NCBI GenBank assembly: GCA_018389105.1
Contig: JACATO010002142.1
Location: 372,501 to 436,500, forward strand
Direction of reading: 5' to 3'
Origin: Nautilus pompilius
Lineage: Eukaryota; Mollusca; Cephalopoda; Nautilida; Nautilidae
DNA length: 64,000 nucleotides
Shown: positions 58,701-64,000 of the stretch, piece after piece
Layout: the number at the start of each line of letters is the position of its first letter
How positions within the stretch are numbered: position 1 is the stretch's first letter
Notes under the pieces: generated by a model
Told to the model about the DNA's origin: nothing
Database searches by the model: none
Seen by the model: only the letters and a program-made list of their open reading frames with translations
Program-made: the position numbers and the translations under genes

Positions 58701-61700
58701 TTGCACCGCATCTTCTTTGTCTCTCAGTTTCACATGTTTATCTGCATCTCGATTGTTGGTGATCCATAAACATCTGTTTTGCATAACTTTGCGGTTGCAA
58801 TGATGAGCAAGCGTACATGTAGCACGAAAGGTGCTGGTGGATTGAAGAAGCATAAAGCGATATTACACTAGAGAAAAAAAGTGGATATTATTAACAAATA
58901 TGAGGGTGGACTTAGTTTAACTGCCATCGCACATAAAATGGGAATGGCCATGTTGATGATAAATGCGGTTGTAAAGGATAAGGAGAGAATAAAAGAACAT
59001 ATGAAAGGATCTGCCTCAATGAAAGCAACAGTGATTACAAAGCAATGTTCTGGCTTCATTGAAGAAATGGGAAAAATAACTTTGTGGATTGAAGACATTG
59101 CCTAGCAGTGTGCACCGCTGAATGTCAAGCTTATCCAGGCAAAAGCCAAGAGTCTCTACGAAGACTTAAAAGTGAAAAAAGGTGTAACTGGGAATTCCTT
59201 TGTGGCAAGTCACAGATGGTTTAATCGGTACAAGGCTCGTGCAAACCTGCATAGCATGAGAGTTAGTGGGAGCGCTAGTGCTGATGGAGATGCGGCCAAA
59301 GAATTTCCTATTATGTTGGCTGAGATTATTGACGAAGGAAGGTATTTACCTGAACAAGTGATTAATGTTGATGAGATGAGTCTATTTTGGAAAAAAATAC
59401 CAGAACAGACCTACATTGCAAAGGAGGAGACGAGACAATACCTGTCTTTAAGGCAGCAAAGGACCGCCTTATGTTGATGCATAGGGCCAGTGTGGCAAGT
59501 AATCTCAAGCTCAAGCCTCTGCTAGTATACCATGCCAAGAATCCACATCCTTCAAGGACATAAGGTTTCCTTCCTGTGATTTGGAAGTCCAATGACAGTG
59601 CCTGGGTGAAAAGGCACACTTTCGAGTAGTAGTTATTGACCACCTGATTCCTGAGTTGAAGGAATATTGCAGGGTGAGAACATTCCCTTCAAGATATTGC
59701 TTGTCCTTGATAATTCCCCTGGTCATCCGCCAACCCTCAATGATTACCATCTGAACATCAAGGTCGTGTACATGCCGGCAAACACCACTTCCATTTTGCA
59801 GTCAATTGACCAGGGAGTCATTGCAACATTTAAGGCCTACTACCTCTGCCACACATTTGCCCAGGCTATAAAGGCTACTGATGAGGAGGGGAAGACACTG
59901 GGGTTGTTGTGGAGGGGCTACAATATCCTTCACACCATCAGGAACTTTGTGGTCGCATGGGACAAGGTCAAGGCAATGAATGTGAACAGTGTCTGGAAAA
60001 AATCTGCTCTCAGTTAGTCAACGACTTCAAGAGCTTTATGGACACTGTCAACTTGGCTCATCAACTCTGGCTGGACATGGCAATGTTACTCAAGAGCCAC
60101 TCACAGGAACTCTCAAATGAAGACCTGATGAAATTTGAGGCTGAGAAGGAATGCTGTGGAGATGACCCTGTTGGTGAAGAACATCAAAAGAAGTTTATGA
60201 CGAAGGGATTAGCTGAAACCTTGAGGTTGATTGATGCTGGACTGGCTGCTCTCAAGGAGATGGATCCGAACGCGGAAAGACTGGGTAAAGTTAGCAGGAT
60301 AATCCATCTTGAATTATCCTGCTACAAAATCATTTATGAGAGAAAGAAGTGAGCAGCCTTTCAATCAACTGTCAACATCTTCTTTAACAAGACTGATAAA
60401 CCTTCTAGTCCTTTTTCTGAAGTATCCAAAGCATCAGCCTCCACCGCTCCAACCCCTCTGTGTTTCACCCGTTACCGCCACCTGGACTGTCAGAACCTTG
60501 CATACCTGAACCCGTAACTCCTCATCCAAATGGCCCTATGGAAGAGCTTGAAACCCTCCCCTCTCCTCCCACCACTCCGATATAATGGAGGTACCATCTC
60601 TTCAACCTCTAAGTCCCTTCACGTAAGCAAGCCAACACCAGGAACCAATTAATTACTGTATCTAATCCTTTTTTTAAATTCAGGTTGCTGAAGTGTTACA
60701 GTATTTTTAATCTGCTTATTTTATGCAGGTGTACAGTACTGTTATTGTATTTTTGGTGTGAGATCCAACTTACGTAAGGGTCTTTGGAACACAACTCTTG
60801 TATAAGCTGGGCAGTCTCTTTATTGTTTTTTTTTTTTAAAAAATGCTATGAAAAGCATTTGAGTATCTCAGAGAGTAAATATTTATGAGTTGCTTTGCTT
60901 GTTTCCTTCAGCATCATCACGTTGTTGATATGCATCCCGTGCCTGGTGTTCTAAATTCTACCATCTCTACTTTTCGCCAAAGTCTACTACGGATGAGACC
61001 CATGATGTTCCGTAGACAAGCTGTATTTGAGGTGACAAACAAATGTTTCTCTGACCGTATCATTTTCTTTTTGGGTGTATTAATTCGGTTTCAAGATTTT
61101 TTTTTCAGCCAGCATTGTAAGCCAGTAAGATTTGTATTGTTGAAATATTTTTGTTTTATCTTGGTGTGGTTGTGTAGGAACTATTTCAACTCTGACAGAA
61201 GGATGAGAGTTGGTTCTTTAAATATAGTGTAGAAAGAAAAAAAAATATCCCGCATCTGTGTTTGATGTCTTGGGATATTGAGATTCGTAAGCTAATCCAG
61301 AGAGAGAGAGAGAAAATGAGTGTGGGTCTGTTGAACCTGGCTTTGTGTTTCTGTTTGGAAAACATCCTCTTGTACATCATACAAAAGACTAAAGTTTTAA
61401 AAAATTTTATTTTATCAAAGTATTAAAATAAAATATTTTTAATGCCAGATTAACTATAGCTAATGTTTGCATTTACTGAAGTAGTTGGAAAGATTAGAGT
61501 AGGAAAGAACCTTCTGCTGGATAAACAAGCAGTTATCATTTTTATAGTTCTCGATCTGCACTGAATGTTATTCCACTTATTTTCAGAAATGTCTCATATT
61601 GTGAGTGAATAAGTTTCCTTTTTTTCATAAAAGTCAATTTTAATGACTCAAAGTGATAATTTTATGTTATTTTTTCCCAATTATCTTATTAATACAAAGC

Positions 61701-63090
61701 AGTTTTCAAATATTTTAAATATTCTGCATAACATGATGTTTTTTATGAGATACATGTGTTTGATTTTATAAAGATCTAATTAAACATATGAAGGTGAAAT
61801 TGTATGTTGCAGTATGATGTATATAGTGTGTTTCGTAAGTTAGTTACCTCTATGTTATTCATAATTGTTTTGACAAGATGGTGTACCAATGCTTCATGTT
61901 GGCACTCTCTTAGATGAAACATTTCCAGGGCACCTTGGGATGAGCGGTTGTGGGCCCATTGAGTGGCCAGCTATATTATCCTTAGGTCTTATTCCATTGG
62001 ATAACTCAGTCTGGGGGATTATCAAACATAGAGAGTACTCTCAAAAGCCTCAAAGGAAGGCCTCAGGATTTAGACTGAAGTTGAGTTTTTCCAAATTGAT
62101 CAACCTTAATGCTGCACAATTTTCTTTTCTGTTCTGGAAAAGTTACAGCAATATGTGAATGCAGGAGAATACCAGTTTGAGCAGCACATCTGATCCCTGT
62201 CTCAGCATCCATGAATTTCTTTTATTTTATTTCATACTCTGCATTTGAAATATCATTGGAAACTAACTTATGAAAGACCCTGAACATTGGTGGCCAGAAT
62301 TATTGCATCTCCCCAAATAATTATAGTTTTTTGTTCTGTTGGTTAAGTTCAATTATACTTTAATTCTGCACTGTTTAAGCACATTTTGGTTTTTGATTTA
62401 TCATTTGTATTTTTGTTAAAATAACATTTTCTAGTCAAAACAGTATTACAAAGTGTTTATCAGAGTTTTCCACTTTATTGCTCAGTATGTCTGTCCTGAT
62501 GAGTATCAAAACAAGATTGAATTGTGAATTGGCTTTATTATGTTTAAAATACATTTTTACACTGTAACACACATGGCCTTCATATATTGAAAATATTGTC
62601 TTCGTGTTCATAAATTATCCACTTTAAGTTTACCACGAATAATGGTGGCGGTTAACATAAATTACATATCACGGTTTTCAGTTTTAATTTTCTATAATGT
62701 ATTGGTTTTTGCTACCTTATAACAAGGTCCAAGTGCACTAACAACAATGTTGCATGTCAAAGAAGAAAAAACAGGTTCTGGTAATAATAAGGGAAGAAAA
62801 ATAAGTAGATTAACTAGTGTAAATGCTCTAGATATGTTGAAATGATAAGAGCTCATTCGAGAATAACAAATCTGTTGTGAATCTCGGAGGTAAAGCTGAG
62901 ATAGAAAGTGGTATGATATATTACACTGGCAGTGACACGTGAAGCCTGTCTCTGAATGCTGAATTTGCACAGTGACTGATGATTTTTCTTGCAGGACTGG
63001 TTCACCATGGATGACCACATGTCAGGTGGGACTAGAGGAGCAAGCCAAGCTGTCATAGACCAGAATACACTGCCACATAAATACACTAAA
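42868..63090 (+). CDS. RNF111: E3 ubiquitin ligase Arkadia/RNF111 homologue (3' end outside window)
   Basis: Eleven exons join in frame to 917 codons: 42868-42942, 45138-45294, 49269-49346, 50007-51249, 51744-51811, 52780-53078, 53909-54023, 55795-56149, 56613-56757, 60912-61031 and 62995-63090. The N-terminus is acidic. SUMO-interacting-like motifs occur as DEIIVDDTD (exon 2), DIEVVKVE (exon 4) and VVVDLTESDD (exon 5). Exons 6-9 are His/Pro/Gln-rich (HHHHHHH then Q8; MHPNGHG; P12), as in Arkadia. The last exon has TRGASQAVIDQNTLPHKYTK, matching the conserved Arkadia block (NRGASQ...PHKYKK) just before the RING. The family ubiquitinates SMAD7/SKI-type repressors in the nucleus, enhancing TGF-beta/BMP signalling, and recognises SUMO chains. 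The catalytic RING is expected beyond the right edge. Confidence 0.92.
43198..43610 (-). mobile_element. Penelope-like element fragment (GIY-YIG endonuclease region)
   Basis: The minus strand is open for 120 codons. It contains TIYSIACSYSKRYIGETERP, equivalent to the Y-x-I-x-C...Y-I-G-E-T-x-R signature of the GIY-YIG domain at the C-terminus of Penelope retroelements, preceded by a short RT-tail-like stretch. It is 5'-truncated and lies in RNF111 intron 2, antisense. Confidence 0.7.
43830..44640 (+). mobile_element. Two adjoining CR1/L2-like LINE fragments in non-collinear order
   Basis: 43840-44120 reads as the ORF2 C-terminus (YKLLVMPVLECSVQLLNP, then DSWNVLFSIIVEVGL...LKSMLDANFMG). It is followed at 44200-44420 by an RT core piece from earlier in the same ORF (NVTRGMPQVHLLGLFIFF, then HWSNKW). 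Both have stops. Confidence 0.65.
45419..45471. repeat. (AT)n microsatellite
   Basis: TA repeats with one interruption, in RNF111 intron 3. Confidence 0.95.
45590..46860 (+). mobile_element. Degraded pogo-type DNA transposon
   Basis: Plus-strand frames read SYTATFKLEEKFAEENG (first helix-turn-helix of pogo transposases), then NKLEECVLTQ and RLKAKQIASDD (the CENP-B-type second DNA-binding region). ATAAGTC-type sequence near both ends (about 45617 and the complement near 46805-46830) may be the terminal inverted repeats. Frame breaks throughout. Bounds are approximate. Confidence 0.6.
47000..49268 (+). other. Remainder of RNF111 intron 3
   Basis: AT-rich, CpG-poor, without recognisable features beyond homopolymers. 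Confidence 0.5.
49696..49724. repeat. (AT)n microsatellite
   Basis: TA dinucleotide run in RNF111 intron 4. Confidence 0.95.
53368..53558. mobile_element. Pogo/Tigger-type MITE, about 190 bp
   Basis: Terminal inverted repeats CAGTTAAACCTCGATTTAAT and the complement of ATTAAATCGGGGTTTTTACTG, with TA dinucleotides at both ends. Several internal copies of the same motif (GATTTAACGGACT) give secondary symmetry. It retains CpGs, unlike the surrounding intron, so it is relatively young. Located in RNF111 intron 6. Confidence 0.85.
54440..54760 (-). other. GC- and CpG-rich island with an antisense open frame inside RNF111 intron 7
   Basis: A 97-codon minus-strand open frame (54738-54445) containing LKERRLEVQLAQQQQQSAAA, in a block much richer in GC and CpG than the surrounding intron. 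It starts with ATGCTAAAG-like flank but no clear promoter. It matches no protein I can name. It could be a recent insertion, a processed pseudogene piece or an antisense exon. Confidence 0.35.
54761..55794 (+). other. Remainder of RNF111 intron 7
   Basis: No recognised element. The 54940-55140 segment looks like repeat-derived sequence but gives no family. Confidence 0.4.
57000..57275 (-). repeat. tRNA-derived SINE relic (copy 3)
   Basis: On the minus strand: GGTCCAGTGATTGAACTACT (tRNA-like head, near 57265), CTCAAATTCAAATCCTGGTC (B-box), CTTCACCAGCC, then GGGTTTCCTTTGGGCACTTC and AGTTTCCTTCTACA (core). Same block order as the copies at 6.8 and 21.7 kb, but CpG positions are mutated. Lies in RNF111 intron 9. 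Confidence 0.7.
58540..60830 (+). mobile_element. Tigger (pogo superfamily) DNA transposon, inactivated
   Basis: Transposase-like reading from ATG at 58803. It begins with a basic N-terminal helix-turn-helix (KVDIINKYEGGLSLTAIAHK). The CENP-B-type region follows (NSFVASHRWFNRYKARANLH, then GSASADGDAAKEFP). The DDE catalytic region comes next: VINVDEMSLFWKKIPEQTYI (first Asp), LLVLDNSPGHP (second Asp) and LQSIDQGVIATFKAYYL. Stops lie at about 58869 and 59103, and frame changes at about 59470-59660 and 60000. ACGTAA-type ends near 58570 and the complement near 60770 suggest the terminal repeats. It sits in the sense direction within RNF111 intron 9. Confidence 0.88.
61032..62994 (+). other. RNF111 intron 10
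   Basis: AT-rich intron. The only repeat is a short GA run near 61299-61315. No coding segment was recognised. Confidence 0.5.
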
Positions 63091-64000
63091 GTAGGTGATT
63101 CTCTCAGCCTGTTTCCAAGACATACCTATGGGGCTTTGTTAGTTTTTGTGAGAATTTACTCAACTTTCCTGGTGTACTTCTAAGTTTACCTCTATCTCTC
63201 TCAACATTTTAACTTTACTGTTTCAAGGTGCTAAAACAATGATCCATGAATTTGAGGATTTTAGACTAAATGTGTTAACAGTGAGAAATTAGGCAAAATG
63301 ACAATGGTCTGTTATAAATGTATGTTGTGTTAATAAATTCTTGAAACTTTCATTTTTTGTATAATACTAGTATAATCTTTCAATGGAAGCAAGACACCCT
63401 ATGTTATGTGGGAAAACTCAGCTTTTGCAGACTTTGTATTCAGCTTTGTCAAAGAAATAAGACAGTAATCTAACAGAAACTGAATAAATCAGTGAAAGAT
63501 AAGTGTTTTCCATAACTTGGTGTTTCACTTCTGTTAAAAGATTGTGCTATGTAATACTTATTTTTAGGTATCTGTGCTGCGTTTGTCTGTTACTCTTTCT
63601 TGGCTGAACTGTAGCACCCAGCAGCCCCAGATTTTGGTGTAGGTATTTCAGAATATGGTCAGGATGTTAAGCTTTCACACATTGGCCTTGAAGGCCAGCA
63701 AAGGCCACTTTTCAAAAGCCTTATAGATTACACTTAGTTTACTGCACTCATTCAAAATAGGCGACCGAGCAGCCTCAAATTATAATGAAGGTACTTCAGG
63801 ATCCAAGGTTACTACAGCTTCACAGTACTCATTCAACTTAGAAGTGATCACCGATTTCAGTTTTTCAGCAGTTGACCTTGCAGGCCATTTGAAAGTCATC
63901 AATGGCAGGTTTTAATATCATACACAGTATAATTTTGAAAACTAAAAATAAAAATTCATTTAGTATTTTTCTATAGGTTTGTCATCTTATAAGCTGGCCC
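63091..64000 (+). other. RNF111 intron 11, continuing past the window
   Basis: Begins with donor GTAGGT. No RING-encoding exon (Cys-x2-Cys...His-x2-Cys) was found before the edge. Confidence 0.6.

Overview
This is a window of animal nuclear DNA, not bacterial. Split genes have GT..AG introns, the sequence is AT-rich and full of microsatellites, and it carries many decayed transposons (Ty3/Gypsy, CR1/L2-like LINE, Penelope, pogo/Tigger, tRNA-derived SINEs). Intronless divergent rhodopsin-class receptors and the repeat set fit a lophotrochozoan, most plausibly a mollusc. That assignment is inference, since no species marker is visible.

Layout. 1-380 is a (TTA)n/(TTG)n microsatellite. 0.4-16 kb is relatively CpG-rich. 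It holds a decayed GPCR pseudogene (about 5.5-6.6 kb, minus), an intact intronless GPCR related to it (14.7-15.8 kb, minus), and an intact single-exon OTU-type cysteine protease (11.5-12.4 kb, plus). It also has several promoter-like patches, a perfect 192-bp tandem array and SINE/mariner relics. 17.4-21.3 kb is a degraded Ty3/Gypsy retrotransposon on the minus strand, and 24.6-26.3 kb is a second one on the plus strand. 29.1-36.35 kb is a complete ALG13 gene (minus, four exons, 167 aa). Its third exon is preceded by two extra partial copies that each carry a splice acceptor. 36.7-37.45 kb is a CpG island shared head-to-head with the next gene. From there to the right edge lies the 5' and middle part of an Arkadia/RNF111 E3 ubiquitin ligase gene (plus). 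Eleven coding exons join in frame to 917 codons, and the C-terminal RING exons lie beyond the window.

Gene roles. ALG13 is the catalytic subunit of the UDP-GlcNAc transferase that adds the second GlcNAc of the N-glycan precursor at the ER. RNF111/Arkadia is a SUMO-targeted ubiquitin ligase that boosts TGF-beta/BMP-type signalling. They share a promoter region but no pathway. The introns of both are a graveyard of transposons, several belonging to related families (pogo/Tigger elements plus a pogo-like MITE).

The most unusual observations are the in-frame triplicated ALG13 exon with three usable acceptors, the abrupt switch from CpG-normal to CpG-depleted DNA near 24.5-25 kb, and the pair of GPCRs lacking several hallmark residues. 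Others are an X-box/YY1 promoter patch at 4.6 kb, a 619-bp long-inverted-repeat element with a clean 4-bp target duplication, and an 83-bp mariner-type hairpin. I see no clearly new multi-gene system.
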